Under the pieces are notes generated by a model. The model saw only the letters and a program-made list of their open reading frames with translations. It did no database searches and had not been told where the DNA came from. Below, piece after piece: positions 1-12,070 of a stretch of DNA of 64,000 bases. The first letter of the stretch is position 1; each line of letters opens with the position of its first letter. Source of the stretch: Trissonchulus latispiculum (lineage: Eukaryota > Nematoda > Enoplea > Enoplida > Ironidae); the NCBI GenBank assembly GCA_030248195.1, contig JASAND010015513.1, forward strand, positions 29,458 through 93,457. Reading direction: 5' to 3'. Made by a program: the position numbers and the translations under genes.

Positions 1-20
1 TTGAGATGACACTGAATTAA

Positions 21-1243
21 GGGGGGGTCGCGATTTTTCGACCATCTCCGATTTTTCTCATTTTCACATATTTTGTAGTCCTCATGGGTCCGCAAAACAA
101 GACTAGTGCGTTTGTTGCAAAACTTTTCCTATCATTGACAAATGACAATAGCCCTCCAAAGGTGACCCCGACATGTGTTAAACATAGGAAAATGAAAAAG
201 TTAGGAAAATGTTTCTGCTACCAAAAGTTTGAGCGCTGTGTAAGAGCAAATCGGCTACCACTCACTGTAAACCTAATTTGGACTAGCTAAAGTGCTAATA
301 TCTATACGAGGTTATTTTCGGTAGGGTCGCTGATTTTATACGAATTTTCAAAATCCGGAGAAGTAGATTTTTGCTCAAAATCGCTCTACAAATGTGTAGG
401 TCAGTGGACTTTTTGTGCTGTCCTGAACTAACCCTTTAGTGTAGAAACTTCACGTTTAGATATTAGCACAGTATGTTGCTAGAGCTTTATTTTGAATATA
501 ATCAATCCCTATCAGGCCTTTTGAGTAGCTCGCAGTTTTGGTAGCAGAAATTCCATTTTTCCTCGAAAATCGTAATTTTTCGAAACTTTCATGTTTGCTG
601 CGTCATAAGTCATTCAAATCTTAAGGTATCTCAATAAAATTTGGGATGCTAAAATGCTGACATATAACCTACGTCCATGTAAAGTTTCATGCCAATAGCC
701 TGTGTTTTCCTCTGGTGACATATAACATGGCGGACAGCTATGGGCAAAAAATGTCAAATTTTGAACTTTTTCAAATATAGCCATATTTTATATCAAATTG
801 AAGCTCTCGATGTCCTGAACATTTTCTCTTGTTGCAACAGGTCTCTACAAAGCAGTATAGGAAAGTTAGAGCGAGTTAAACGTTGACGCAAATGACAGTC
901 GGAAGGAGCTTGATCAAATTGTTCAAAAGCCGTTTCTCGTTTCTCGTTGCTTGGCGTATCATTGCCACTTGCACAGCAATAAATAGCCCAAGATAGAGGC
1001 TTCAATTTGATGTATTGACCATACCGTAGTCTTTTGTTATACTATGAATACACGTCTTCGAAGCCCTTAGCGAGGCATAGTGGCGTAAATACTAATTGTA
1101 GGGATTTGAACTGCAATATCTCTTAACTGGATTGACCCTGGACTCTAAAAATTTGTCTTGTTTTTGGACATATATGGGGGTATATTACAGCCAAAAAGGA
1201 GCGGAATCGGTGACTAAAAAATTTGGTACCTGGCGACCCCCCC
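21..1243 (+). mobile_element. TTAA-flanked 1.2-kb non-autonomous element, copy A
   Basis: The sequence begins right after TTAA (17-20) with a G-run and GTCGC, and ends with GCGACCCCCCC directly before TTAA (1244-1247). The G-run/C-run ends form a short terminal inverted repeat. Related copies lie at 2372-3587 (inverted), 34629-35774 and, truncated, 4530-5205. No long ORF is present, so it looks non-autonomous. TTAA target duplication is the habit of piggyBac, and also of Sola3-type transposons; the G-first termini are not typical piggyBac ends, so the superfamily is left open. Confidence 0.65.
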
Positions 1244-1263
1244 TTAACACTGGGATCTTTAAG

Positions 1264-2195
1264 TCACAGAAATCGGGTAACATCTCTGCCTGTTTCATGG
1301 GAACACACTTGAAGAAAAACCCTTCTCAATATCAGATGTGATCGAAACTGAATAGAATGGCAACGATGCAGTCCAAGATGATAGGCCGCTGAGGCGTTGT
1401 AAACGATGCGAAGTTCCATTGTCCTGCCATGAGTGATGACGGCATGATGAAGGATGTAATGCAATTTTGAAGATGCTCTTGCTGTGTCGTCAACCTTTTC
1501 GATAACACCTTTCTTCAATTTATCTTGAAGAACTTGCTTATATTGGTTGAAAACTATTGGTTCAGTCTTATATCGTGGAATTAGTGAGTTAAGTCGGCCC
1601 AGTGCTAGTTGGAAGCTTGAAGGCAACCTGAAATCCAAGGCCACGAGACATAATTGCGGACCCCAGTACTCGTGAAATTTGGTTGTCTGCCACCAAGCAG
1701 GCATCCTAGTGTAGTGTTGATCAGATGGATCCCACTGCTGAGTGAGATCTCGTCGCCCGTGAAAATGTCCCACATGCAGTCAGCCCCAATCAGAAAATCA
1801 ATTGAAACATTTTCAAACTGTGATGGGATTTTGTCGGAAATTGGAAGATCATGAAACAATTTCCGAAAGGGTGTTAAGTTGCTTAGAGCAGTTTGAATAT
1901 TGCCAGTGATGAGCGGAATGATGTTGGCTGTCAGCTGAAAGGTTTTTCCATTGCAAAGACGCACACCAGCAACTGACGATTTTGCATTAGTTGTAGTCGA
2001 TGTTGTGGTCCGGAATGTGAAAACAGACAGATTTCCGGTTCGGAAAGTTTTTCATTTTAAGCTTTCCGACAGTTGTTAATGATATAGCTACGTTGACTAC
2101 CCTTATCAAATACACCTCGTGTAATAACAGTTGTACCATGGCTGGCGATAAATGTAGCGGTGACGGTTTGGAGCAGAGAGACTTCGCTCGAGGCT
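1264..2195 (-). pseudogene. BEL/Pao retrotransposon pol relic (protease to start of RT)
   Basis: Read on the minus strand, the order is: an aspartic-protease-like piece with FDKGSQRSYI (about 2135-2097), a segment with IDFLIGADCMWDIFTGDEI and LGCLLGG (about 1820-1690), which is the protease/DUF1758 to RT linker style of BEL/Pao Pol, then the start of the reverse transcriptase with KGVIEKV, HYILHHAVI and LRIVYNASA (about 1520-1390). The usual protease D-S-G is D-K-G here. Reading frames change at least twice, there is no start codon that makes sense, and the RT catalytic core is absent because homology stops at about 1264, next to the TTAA element ending at 1247. It is a dead fragment; gag, the rest of RT, integrase and LTRs are not in the window. 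Confidence 0.75.
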
Positions 2196-2371
2196 AGCAG
2201 TTGATGTTATCGGTTATGCGCTGTGCTATAACTTAGTGTTAAAACTTGCCTACGTCTCATCAATCCATTGTAGTCCTTCAGTACAATTAAGACAGAATTT
2301 TCGGGATTAGAACTAATTAGTTAATTAACTATTTTTGAATTACGTTTTTTATAAAGTTGACGCATAATTAA

Positions 2372-3587
2372 GGCGGCTTTGGGTCAAAATCGATAGTCAC
2401 GGATTTCGCTCATTTTCGCACACAATATTAGGTACATATGTTCTCAAAAACAAGACAAAACATTGAAGTTCGAAATCAAACTGTGGCAGAGATATTCAGC
2501 TATAAAGTTGGAAAACTTGAAAATCACTGTGATTTGCCCTCCAAGCTCATGTTGGGACAAAACGGCAGCTAAATTTGAGTCAACTAATATGGCAAATTAA
2601 TTCTGTGGGTTGGCTAATAGTTTAATACTAAAACGACTCCGGCATAGCCACTCAGTCGTTCACCGTACATTCTTCAATTGTGTACTGAGCCTTTTTCAAC
2701 TAACTGTACCTTCAAACTGTAACTTGCTCTAACTTTCAGATGTACATTTCAGACACATAGTTCTATTAGAAAAGTTGTTCAGCTCATCAGTAGCTATCGA
2801 ATGATACCCAATTTCCCTATATTTTGGAAATTTCACAAATTGACTTTTGTGTCCTATAAGGGTTCAAAGGAGCCGATACGACAGATAAGTTCTACCTTGA
2901 AGCATCTGCCTTTACCATTACGTCCGGCAGGCATTGAGAGTTTTGTGTGTCCATTTTGGTGACTTTCGAGTGGGTAAGGACTAACGAGTGAGAAAATACT
3001 AAAAGAACGCGAAAATTGTGCAAAATGATGATTTTTGGCAAAATTAGCACGTTTTGAGGCAAGTTCTTTTGAGAGGATTATAAATGGTAGAAATTCGCAA
3101 CTACTGTCAAAAGAATTCTGTGTATGCGTAGAGTGCAACTATCTATAGGCGAGTTCTGTAGCTTTTGCCAATCGTGCAGGAGAGGCAAAAATGTTTCGCT
3201 GGTCCTGTTTTTCGTGGTACAAAAAGCACCAATTTTACGAAATTTTGACTTTGAAAAATCGTCAAAAATCCGACACTCAACAGAATTGTACCACAAGAGT
3301 TATTTGCACTCTCTGGTATATCCTTCACATGTACAACTAGGTATCTGTACTGTATCTTGCATTCAGGGAAACATTTTTCTACCACAAACATTTTAACCTA
3401 ACTTTTTCATTTTTCTATGTTTAACACATGTCGAGGTCACTTTTGAAGGGCTCTACAGCACGATAGAAGCAATATTACGCGAAACGCTCTAGTCTTGTTT
3501 TGAGGACCTATTGGGACTACAAAATGTGTGAAAATGAGCAAAATCGGAGACGGTAGAAAAATTTGGCCAAAAAGCGACCCCACCCCC
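2372..3587 (-). mobile_element. TTAA-flanked 1.2-kb non-autonomous element, copy B (inverted)
   Basis: It is bounded by TTAA at 2368-2371 and at 3588-3591. Its right end, read in reverse, matches the left end of copies A, C and D (G-rich terminus, then TCTCCGATTTTGCTCATTTTC, then the GTAGTCCC...GGTCC block). Its left end carries the GACTATCGATTTT block also seen at the right end of copy C. It faces copy A, so the BEL/Pao relic lies between two oppositely oriented copies. No coding sequence is supported inside it. Confidence 0.65.
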
Positions 3588-3591
3588 TTAA

Positions 3592-4529
3592 GCCAGTCAG
3601 ACGCTTAAAATAGCTAAATTTCTTAAGCTAAGCTAAGCTAAGCTTAAGGTGCTGGTTCGGGTTTCTGTATTCTTGGACTTTAACATCGCAATTGTCGTTG
3701 AAATTCATTCAAAATTGCTACAATTACATCTTTTTAGCATGGATAACATTTTAGAAAAGTCGCGGCGTGAAAATTTGAGTTTTGCAAAAATTAGCTTCAG
3801 TCCGCCATAACTTGAACATTGGCCATCCCACACGGACAAACTTGTAGTCACTCGAATTCTCTCATCAAGATCTACAACTCTGCTCCTGAGGCTATTCTTC
3901 GATTCCCTACAATTTACGAGATAACAGCAAAAATTGATTTTCGAAGTTCTAAACTGACCATTTTTCGAAAAATCAAATCTTGCAAGATTTCGACAGCTTC
4001 AACAGCGCTGGTCCTTTGGTCAAGTATTGCACATATTAGTAGTCCTAAAGGACATGTTATGCCCAACGGAGGAGAGCTCTCTGCGGCATCTCTGCCTACG
4101 CGCAGCAAAGAAAATATGAAATTTTGAAAATCGCAAGCAGACACGGATTTCTCTCAACTCATGTAATCAATTAAAGAACGCGTTGCACAAGCATTTTTGA
4201 TACATTTGCCGAGGGCTATTTTTCCTGGATTTGCGTTTTGTCTTTCTGTTCGAGTGAAATAGGCGTCTAAACTTGAAAATTTTAATGAAAGTCAGAGAAA
4301 ACTTATATTTTTCTCAATATCTTAAGCTTACTTAATCATTGAAAGATTTCAAAAAAATAGCCCCAGGGAAGACATTTCTTTTAATGCCTGAACAGGTCGC
4401 TTTTCTTCAGCTTTCCTACAATTCGAGAAATCCATGTTCAAAAATTGTTTTTCATATCAGTCGAAGAGTAAAAATGAGACAGCTATACTCAACCTAGTTA
4501 TAACAAACACATTCGAAGCTTTAAAATAA
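3592..4529. other. Non-coding stretch
   Basis: No gene is supported. A small run of TAAGC repeats forms a self-complementary TTAAGCTAAGCTAAGC... patch at about 3628-3654. The rest is AT-rich with short frames in both directions that show no protein motif. Confidence 0.5.
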
Positions 4530-5205
4530 TAGGGGAGGAGTCACTTTTTCGCCGATTTTTCGACCATCTCCGATTTTGCTCATTTCTCACATTTAGCAGT
4601 GGGTCCTCATGGGTCCTCAAAACAATACAAGTGCGTTTTGCATAATTTTGCTCCTATCATTCTGTAGATCATTCTGTAGAAAGATAGCGTTACAACCTTG
4701 CACACATGTTAAGGATAGTGCAGCTATCTAGTTTGGTGCAATTCCGTTTAGTGACGGATTTTTGGTGAATTTTTAAAGTCAGAATTTGGAAAATCTGGCG
4801 TTTTTAGACCATGAAAAACAGGATCTACACTACTCTTTTGCTTGTCCTGAATGATGGACAAAAGTTACAGAAATGGCCAATAGATAGCTGCACTATACGT
4901 GTAAAAACACGTCTTATGAAGGTTTCTATCAACTGCAGTAAGCTAAAAAAACCTGCCACAACAACAGCAAATTTTGGCAAAATTGGCCATTTTTCATAAT
5001 TTTTCACATTCTTTGCTAATGTCTCACTCATTATGTGGTAAAATTAACCAAACTTGGCAGATTAATATATCCATGTCTGTCACATAATGCACCTTCGATC
5101 TTCATAGGTGAAAAATACCTATTTCTAAATTTTTCCAAATATAGACAAATTGGGTATCAATCGATAGCTAATGAAACGAGGAGCAACTTTTGTCATATAA
5201 GTTTG
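4530..5205 (+). mobile_element. Truncated copy D of the TTAA-flanked element family
   Basis: It has the family left-end block (CCGATTTTTCGACCATCTCC, GGGTCCTCA) and continues in step with copy C through the segment around CAAATTGGGTATCAATCGAT. Similarity to copies B and C stops near 5205, and neither end has a flanking TTAA, so this is a right-truncated, decayed copy. Confidence 0.6.
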
Positions 5206-6560
5206 GGTATTTGGCTTCGCGGGGTTGCCCGTTTTAGGCCATGCAAGGGTCGAAGCACTAGACTATAGGCTGATTTCATTCGTCGGTTACATTTCGGCGG
5301 TTTTGGGAGCATCCTAAGATCCACGTGCGAGCTTTTGTTATGCTCGATGTCATCCGAGCTAAGGCGCAGGTTTGTTCCACTTACCGTAAGTGGCTAGCTG
5401 CGTTGGGGATGTGACTTATTGTTAAGGCTTCCAATGATGAATATTGGGGAGGGGGGGTTCTGCAGAACTCATGTCATGATCGATCAGATGGGGCCACAAG
5501 AGTACGCGCGTTTGACGTGTTTGAATAAACCGACTCCCAACTCAGGCTCCCCATCCGAACTGGATGGGTAAGCTTCACTTGGTTTTGCGAATCGAGTTGT
5601 TTCCTGACTTGCCTCAGCAGGTATCGAACATTCTCGCAGAACGGCGTCGTCAGGAGGCCGCAGCGGTCGAGGCACGAAACGCATAGGGAGCGTTGTTGCG
5701 GCGTTGTTCGTATTGTTTGGCCCCGTATATAGTTTTTGATTTTGATTAATTTTGATAACTAATTTTTTAACTATAATTAATATTTTAACTAATTTTGATA
5801 TATACGCTTTTTAAAAATGGGTGGGGTTTCTTTTATCTTTTGGTTCGGTGCCGGAGTTATTCTCAAATTATTTCTTGTTGCTGTTCTTTTCTCTTTCTTT
5901 TCCACGAGGACCCTAGATGTCTTTTCTTTGATACACATTATTTCAAAATTTGTTTTGACTTCTGGTTTTGCACAGTCTTTACCGTGTTTTTCTAATCTCG
6001 GGCAACTCCTGCCTTTTAACGTTTAATTAGTTTAATAATTTTTGTGTGATTTGAATGGGTTCTGGGAGGATGAGTTGCTCTGTTGACCCAAAACTGGGAC
6101 ACAAAGCAAAGCGGTTCATTTTTCCTGGTTCTCCAACTTTTTTTCTGCGTAAATCCTACTTTTATTTAAATTTTCAACTTTGAGTTTTGTAGGTGTGAAT
6201 TTCTGTGGGTCGTTACCTACGACTGGGTCGTCCTTGGGCACTCACACCGGCAATTTTCTACTGTAGTTTAGGGGTCTAGTGTGTACTGTATTTGTCTGTG
6301 ATTTGTTTTTAATTGTTAAACACTTTCCTTTATTGCTGCTACTTTAGTTCTTTGTTTATGTTTAGGTGCTGGTTTTTGTCGTATCCAGTCCCCACACCCC
6401 CATTCTGTACCAGGTTGTCCGTCAGTCTGTTGTAGTTCGCAGGCGGTGAAGAGCGTTTGGCTTCATTTTTATCTTTACCTATGTCAAAATCACGTTTTAT
6501 CTGTAAACTTACTACTTGGGATCCCAACACTAATGTAACCTAGTTTTACCATTGTGTAAT
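5206..6560. other. Unassigned stretch with one coding-looking tail
   Basis: No complete gene is supported. On the plus strand a short frame ending at the TAG at 5684-5686 reads PDLPQQVSNILAERRRQEAA and beyond, with the charged/Ala-Gln composition of a real C-terminus, but nothing upstream joins it convincingly. From about 5720 the strand is T-rich and AT-rich, with weak hydrophobic frames (5795-6026) that I take as compositional artefacts. Confidence 0.35.
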
Positions 6561-6562
6561 CT

Positions 6563-6637
6563 TTGAGAATAGGAAAATATCAAACGTGGATACCCAGAAA
6601 CCTTTCTGGGTGTCCAAGTATTGATATTTTCATATTC
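6563..6637. repeat. Short foldback palindrome
   Basis: The sequence around GATACCCAGAAA / TTTCTGGGTGTCC folds back on itself, and the outer arms (GAGAAT... GAAAATATCA / TGATATTTTC...ATTCTC) also pair. It is a hairpin of about 75 bp, of the size of a tiny foldback element. Confidence 0.6.
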
Positions 6638-6709
6638 TCATTGATATCTGTGTATTCCCTGTGGATCCGTGGACTGGTGCATGTTTTGACTCTGTTCTGA
6701 GACCATTGT

Positions 6710-7440
6710 TTAATTTTTGTGCGGCACCTGAAGCAATTGCAGCGAGGGGGCCGGCGAAGGCAAGGAGGGGGTATTTTGTGGGATATTACCCATTGAATAA
6801 TCTAATGTTGAGTGCGCAACAGCGCAGCATAGAATTATAGTATGTATCCTCCATCTTGTTTCATTCAAATTATTGAATAGCAATTGACGCTCATAATGAG
6901 CAATTCGTTGAGGATTGTTTTCAACAGGATGTAATCCTGCTAACACTGACCACATAAAACATTTGAATGTTCAAAATGGCCTTCTTCGATTACAGCTTAG
7001 GAGGTAGTGGGATATAAGTTTTCCCTTTACAGGTTCATATTTAGTCATGTGAATATCTAAAAGGTATTAATGGCACTAACAACCCATCCAGATCCTCTTT
7101 CCAGATATTCTTCAACCTTCTGACTAATATATTTAAATGAGTCCAGTATTGCATCACCAATATTTTTCCGACTGCACAGTCTTTGTACTGTACTATGAAA
7201 GTAGTAGGTTATTGTTTCTGTTGGGTCAGTGGCTTTCTCGAAGGTTATTTTTATAATCAGGTCAAACTTGATGCAGTGTAAAGATTCCAAAACCCGTTCA
7301 ATACGTCTTTTCCACTTAACACTTTTATACAAACCCCAAAAATAATTCAATTCTGCAGTATTTTCTAGTTGAAAACAGGGAACGTTTGTATACTTAGCAG
7401 TCGATTTTTCAGTGAAAACTACAGTAGATTTGGTTTTGCG
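6710..7440 (-). pseudogene. Decayed ORF resembling the N-terminal region of Polinton/Maverick-type DNA polymerase proteins
   Basis: The minus strand reads from about 7400 down to 7057 as a coding-like frame with FDLIIKITFEKATDP, SFKYISQKVEEYLERGSGW and then VVSAI. A frame break follows; another frame contains LDIHMTKYEPVKGK, and a third (6955-6710) contains MWSVLAGLHPVENNPQR. This order (a GSGW motif, a short basic/hydrophobic stretch, then CFxWSVL..LHPV..NPQR) is one I associate with the region ahead of the type-B polymerase domain in Polinton/Maverick-like proteins of invertebrates. That is from memory, unverified. No polymerase catalytic motif is present. The first residues of the 7503-7057 frame lie in an unrelated repeat and are not part of it. 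Confidence 0.5.
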
Positions 7441-7855
7441 CCTTGGAACAACCCCTGGACTGAAGGTGGTGGAAGGTACCCCCCCCCCGGGATATACCAG
7501 CACTTCTGCAATGTGGTCTGCCTACCTCCTGCGAGGGAGTGCTGGGTGCAAACGAGTCATGTACTCAAAATGGATCACACAACTTTCCGGGTTTGTCTCT
7601 GATCCCACCCCATCTGCGCTTGGGGCTTGGACTGTCGAAAGATGCTGTGCTCCTCTACCTTACGTATGAGCAGTTAATGGATGTCTTACTACCGGAACCG
7701 AGAGGCCAGGAAGATGTCTGCTCCAGCTTCCCATTGTGAGACAGCATTCAGGCGACGAAGCGAGAGTCAGTCAGACTAGCTATGACTGATGGGGAGAGAC
7801 AAAGTTTAGCGCCCTCACATAGCCTCTTAGCTGAGTAGACCGGCAATAACAACAA

Positions 7856-7906
<51 letters not shown>

Positions 7907-7907
7907 C
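7441..7907 (+). repeat. Candidate retroposon 3' end with (AAC)n tail
   Basis: A moderately GC-rich block (7441-7840) ends in a run of AAC triplets at 7846-7907. Body plus simple-repeat tail is the layout of a LINE or SINE 3' end. No reverse transcriptase frame is seen. The (AAC)n run itself is certain; the retroposon reading is inference. Confidence 0.5.
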
Positions 7908-8581
7908 GCCGGTATGACACAGTGAATGTCTACTCATATCCTGACATCTCTTAAAAGTTTGCCACAAGTGGGACAGTGGTGTAGACGAATGCTACTGTGA
8001 ACTTGCCTTCTGTGAGAGTTAAGGTTGCTTTGACGAGTAAAAGATTTGCCATATATAGTACAAATCATGACTTACTGTAGATTCCAGCCAAATTCGTAGA
8101 AATAAGAAATATACTGGATAATTAGATGGAGAATAAATTCAAACAAACTGGCAATAACACTTAATAATAATAAAGGCATAATGGCATAATGGCTACTTCG
8201 GTAGTTTATAAAGATGGAGTCACTTAGTTGAAAGTTGGAGTTGTCAGTCTTGGTTGGGAGTTATTGTTAGTTGGTTGGGTGTGCGGGTCCCAATTTATTG
8301 TAGTGGCAGCTGAGACTTTATTTATAATTTTGTATGGTTTTGTTGGCTGATTTTGAATATTTGGTTACGTGATTTTATATGTTCTGATGAAAATGTTTGC
8401 TAATAATTTCGTGTAAAATTAAGATTAAAGTGTCGTGTCAATTTTAGTAGTTTAATTAGGTTTTCGAAGTTAGGCACGAGGAGGAGCCGTAGGCATACAC
8501 TACCGATTGTGAACCTGCAGAAAATTAGTCAAGTCCATTTTATTAGCACTACCTACAGGCAACAACTACATTTTTACAAAC

Positions 8582-8595
8582 TGGCGACCGTGAGA
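8582..8595 (+). promoter_or_regulatory. Primer-binding site (tRNA-Arg-like)
   Basis: TGGCGACCGTGAGA lies just after the candidate 5' LTR and 9-22 bases before the first ATG of the leader frame. A TGGCGACCGTGA-type PBS is known from gypsy-group elements of the 412/mdg1 type and is taken to pair with the tRNA-Arg 3' end. The last two bases differ from the textbook form. Confidence 0.6.
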
Positions 8596-8603
8596 TGCGG
8601 TAA

Positions 8604-10136
8604 ATGCCTATTTTTTCGCCTCCTCATACTCGTGCCAGATCAAAACAGTTAGCAGATAAAGTTCTTCTTTTTGGTAATTTGCCTGCTTTTCAGGCACCTG
8701 AAGTTGACGATAATTTTGTTATGTCTCAGTCTGTCGCTGGCCCCAGCAGTCTGGGGGTTGGGGGAGATCTCCCCCAACCAACTACGAGTATGGGGGGTGG
8801 GGGGGGCGCCGCGTCCATCGTTATCTGGGTTGGGTCGGGGCTTGCCTCGTCCCTCCCCAGTGGCCCCAACACCCAGTGCCGCTGTTGTAACTGCTCAAAA
8901 TTCTCCTAGTTCGGGGGTGGGCCGGGGGAAGTATCCCGGTTCCCACTACTCGGCTCAGTTGGGGTAGCCCTCTTCGGGGGCGGTCCCAAATTCGAATATT
9001 CAGTCTGTAGGTGCGGGGGGTTATGCTCCTATGTTGCATCAAACTTTCGGGGAGCCCATGGTTGCAGTCACAGAGCAGTCACCTATGTCGGTTGGGGGGG
9101 TTGCTCCCCCCACGGGTGTGGTTCCCCCCTCAAATTTCAGAAGGCCTTGCATCGGAGGTTCAGGCCCAGTGGGCTGGTGTTCACCTTACAACTGTTCGAA
9201 TTGTGCGTGAAACGACTGTTCAGAATATTGAGGGGGCAGGTCCCCATCTAGTTTCGCGTTATGGTGTGTCGGTCCCGTCGGTAACTCGGGTCCGTACAGT
9301 AGGAACTATTTCGGCTGAAAATCTTCAGAAACTTCTGTCCAAGCAGTAGGTCCGATCGGGTCTCAAATTGTTTCTCGTTTTGCGTTACCGGCTCCCCTAT
9401 CAGGAGGACTGTTTGGTCAGTCTGATTTTCCGGTGGGGAGGGCTCTTGCTCGGCTCGGCTTTGCCTCTCCCTCAGATAATACGGTTGTGCAGGCTGGTAC
9501 GGGGGGGAACAAAATTTGGCAGTCCCTTCTGGTCAACCCGTGACAAATGCCACTTTCCAGTCCTCCAATGAACGATTCATTGACAGTGCCTATCAGAGGG
9601 TCTTGAGTCCCAATCAAAATTTGGGGGCCCCCCAAGGAAACTTTCATGGATTGACTGGCGTCGTGACGGGTACGCACGATACGCATTTGATTCCACTGGG
9701 ATACGCTGGAGCGATCTACACGCAGTCTGTCCCATTGAATCAGCCCGTGGGTGGCTCAGTTCCACAGGAAAATTTCTCTGAATATGCCTCCCCCCAGTCC
9801 CAAATTCCAGTGCCGACTCCCATCCCTGTGACGTCTGGTCCCCGAATCAACCCAAGTTTAATCATGATCCGATCAGATTCACAGGACTGTATTCCAGTGC
9901 CGCCGTGTTCGCATGACGCAGTCGGTATCCCGGGACCCTACCCGCCGAAATCTCCTGATGAAATCTATCCTGTTGCACCGGATCCAGCCACCTTAAATCC
10001 GCCTGTGATGTCTCCTGAATTTTATGCCCGTGATACTACGCAGGGGGGCCCCACCTACCTGACCCTGCGGCCGAATACGTATGGCTACCATCTGTATCAG
10101 GGGGCGTGTATGGCTGGCCCTCAGCCCGGGTTGTAG
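8604..10136 (+). pseudogene. Gag leader region, Pro/Gln/Gly-rich, frame-broken
   Basis: The first ATG after the PBS opens a frame (8604-8909) beginning MPIFSPPHTRARSKQLADKV, with an acidic PEVDDNFVMSQ segment. It runs into G- and C-runs where the frame is lost. Further coding-looking blocks follow at 9011-9349 and, clearly open, at 9516-10136 (206 codons rich in P, Q, N and V, with NQPVGGSVPQENFSEY). I recognise no domain. Position and composition suggest an N-terminal extension of Gag. Homopolymer-associated shifts account for most frame changes. Confidence 0.5.
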
Positions 10137-10663
10137 CGCCACATGCCCTAAGTCCGACATATTCCTGACCCGTCGTGCGAAAAAGTAGACCAGTATGCTC
10201 TGAAGCTGCCCAAGACATTTCAATATGATGTTTTAGAGAGACAAGTTCATGAGAATTCTACTGTTCATGAATTGGAAGGTTCGGGCATGTGGACTCCAAC
10301 CCGGAAGATTTACAGGGACCAATACCGAATCCGTATATGCCTGGGCCGCCGCCCCCTGATCCAGATGCTGACGCCTACTATTTGGCCGCAGAAACGGTAG
10401 CCCATACATACTTGTGATTTTGTGGCCCAACATCAGGTGGTCACCCCTGGCCCTCGGCCCCTGTGCGGCCCCAAAACTTGGTTTGGATCCCGGTTGCGGG
10501 TGCAGGCCAGGGGTTGGGAGGGCCCCCCAGGGGAATGCCCGGCCACTGGTCCACCATATGGGTAAAAATGTGGGGGTTTGCGCAGAATCCTGTGGTTCAG
10601 CCGGCGAGGTTTGTTTACCCTCAACAACGACCTGCGTGACAACCTCGGATTCCTCAAGCCCAG

Positions 10664-11629
10664 ATGATAAATCCTCCACCTCCACCACCTGTTCAATTGG
10701 TCCCCAGACACCCGGTCCCTCGTCTGACGGCTGCTCCGGGAGCCAATCCTCCAAAACCCCCACCTCCTCCACCTCCAGGCGTGCGACCTCCCTTGTTGAG
10801 AGCGGTTCTTCCGGCTTCTACGCCAAAGGTCGCCCAACACCCTGTCTTGGCGACTCAAACGTACGTATCGCATCCCAATCTTCCGACAATGCAAGCCACG
10901 GATTCCTCAGTGGCCAAACATGATGCTTCCCTCTACAGGATGTATATCGACATTTTACGTGATATTCCTCGATTTGACCCCGATAGGATGTACTTGGAGG
11001 ATTGGCTCCCCAACTTCAAATCTGCTGCGACTATTCACAAGATTCCATCAGAACAGTGGGCACGGTTGTTGTTCAACAAGTTAACTGGGAAAGCCTTGAT
11101 CTGCGCCTCCCGATGTGGACCTGATGTTGCAGATACGTTTGAAGGATTCGTCAATCTGCTGAAATCGCAATTTCGTCGACCACAACTGTCAATCAGGGAC
11201 AGATACGTTTCCTTTGCTAGAAGGGTCCAGCGTCATGGGGAGTCGGTACGTAGATATATCTCGGAGTTGCAGGCCCAAGCCATTTCCATCTGGCCGGACG
11301 ATGCCTTGGAACGTGAACAGCAATGTGTCCAGCAACTTTTTGCTGGAATCACGGATAAAACCTACATCAGTCCCTTGGCTCCACTTTTTATCGACCACGC
11401 CCCCACTATGGATCAAATTCTACGTATTATTGATAAGTTAGATTCCCGGAACTCAAGACCCTCCGAGGAGGATAGCCTGTGTTATTCCATGCCTTTATAT
11501 CAGGTATCTGCGGACAATATGGTTCAAAGTGACTCCAATCCAAATTCTAAGCCTGCCGTGGAAAAACCCAAGGATTTGGCGGGTGGAATCCGCATGGAGC
11601 TACGGCAAATGCGCGATTGGGTGGAGTAG
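10664..11629 (+). pseudogene. Gag: proline-rich segment plus retrotransposon capsid domain
   Basis: The frame starts with a poly-proline stretch and continues from about residue 85 into a capsid-like domain: DIPRFDPDRMYLEDWLPNF, WARLLFNKLTGKAL, FEGFVNLLKSQFRRPQLS, RDRYVSFARRVQRHGESVRR and YISELQAQA. This is the retrotrans_gag layout of Ty3/gypsy elements, which forms the virus-like particle shell. The frame ends at a TAG (11627-11629) after QMRDWVE. The sequence continues to the zinc knuckle in another frame, so Gag is broken by a stop plus a shift. Confidence 0.8.
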
Positions 11630-11688
11630 CAGATCCGGGACCGGTTCAATCAGATTTAGAAGAACGAAAAAGGAGGTTGGGCCCTGTC

Positions 11689-11730
11689 TGTAAGTTTTGT
11701 AAGAGGAAGGGGCACCCCCCAGAAAAGTGT
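11689..11730 (+). other. Nucleocapsid zinc knuckle
   Basis: CKFCKRKGHPPEKC fits the CX2CX4HX4C knuckle that binds retroelement RNA in nucleocapsid. It is in a different frame from the capsid ORF that stops at 11629. Downstream, a G-run at 11790-11801 marks another likely shift, after which a Gln/Pro-rich stretch follows. Confidence 0.8.
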
Positions 11731-12070
11731 TGGGACAAATATCCTGAATTAGCCCCCCCACCCAGATTATAAGGTTCGCCCTCCACCTCGGGGGGGGGGG
11801 GGTCAACTACGTGGGGGATGGGGCGTACGTGTACCCCCAATAGTACCAGCTTGCACAAGGGTATTATCAGCCGCCCGTTCAGGCGACCTATTATGAACAG
11901 CCTACATAAGTATATACTCAGGCTCAGGCTGCTCCTCAGGTGGTTCAGCAAGCCTCTCAACCGGCGATGGTCCCAGTCCAGCAGCCAATGCAGTATCAAT
12001 ATCAGGTTCCGGTGGCCCAGCAGGCGCCCCCACAGGCTCCTGCCCCGCTCGGGCGCAGGCACCTGCGGTT

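Noticed and set aside
5795..6026. Small membrane protein frames
   Set aside because: T-rich composition gives hydrophobic residues by chance; no start context or partner.
9417..10923. Several minus-strand and alternate-frame ORFs over the gag region
   Set aside because: Shadows of the GC-rich proline-rich Gag sequence on the plus strand.
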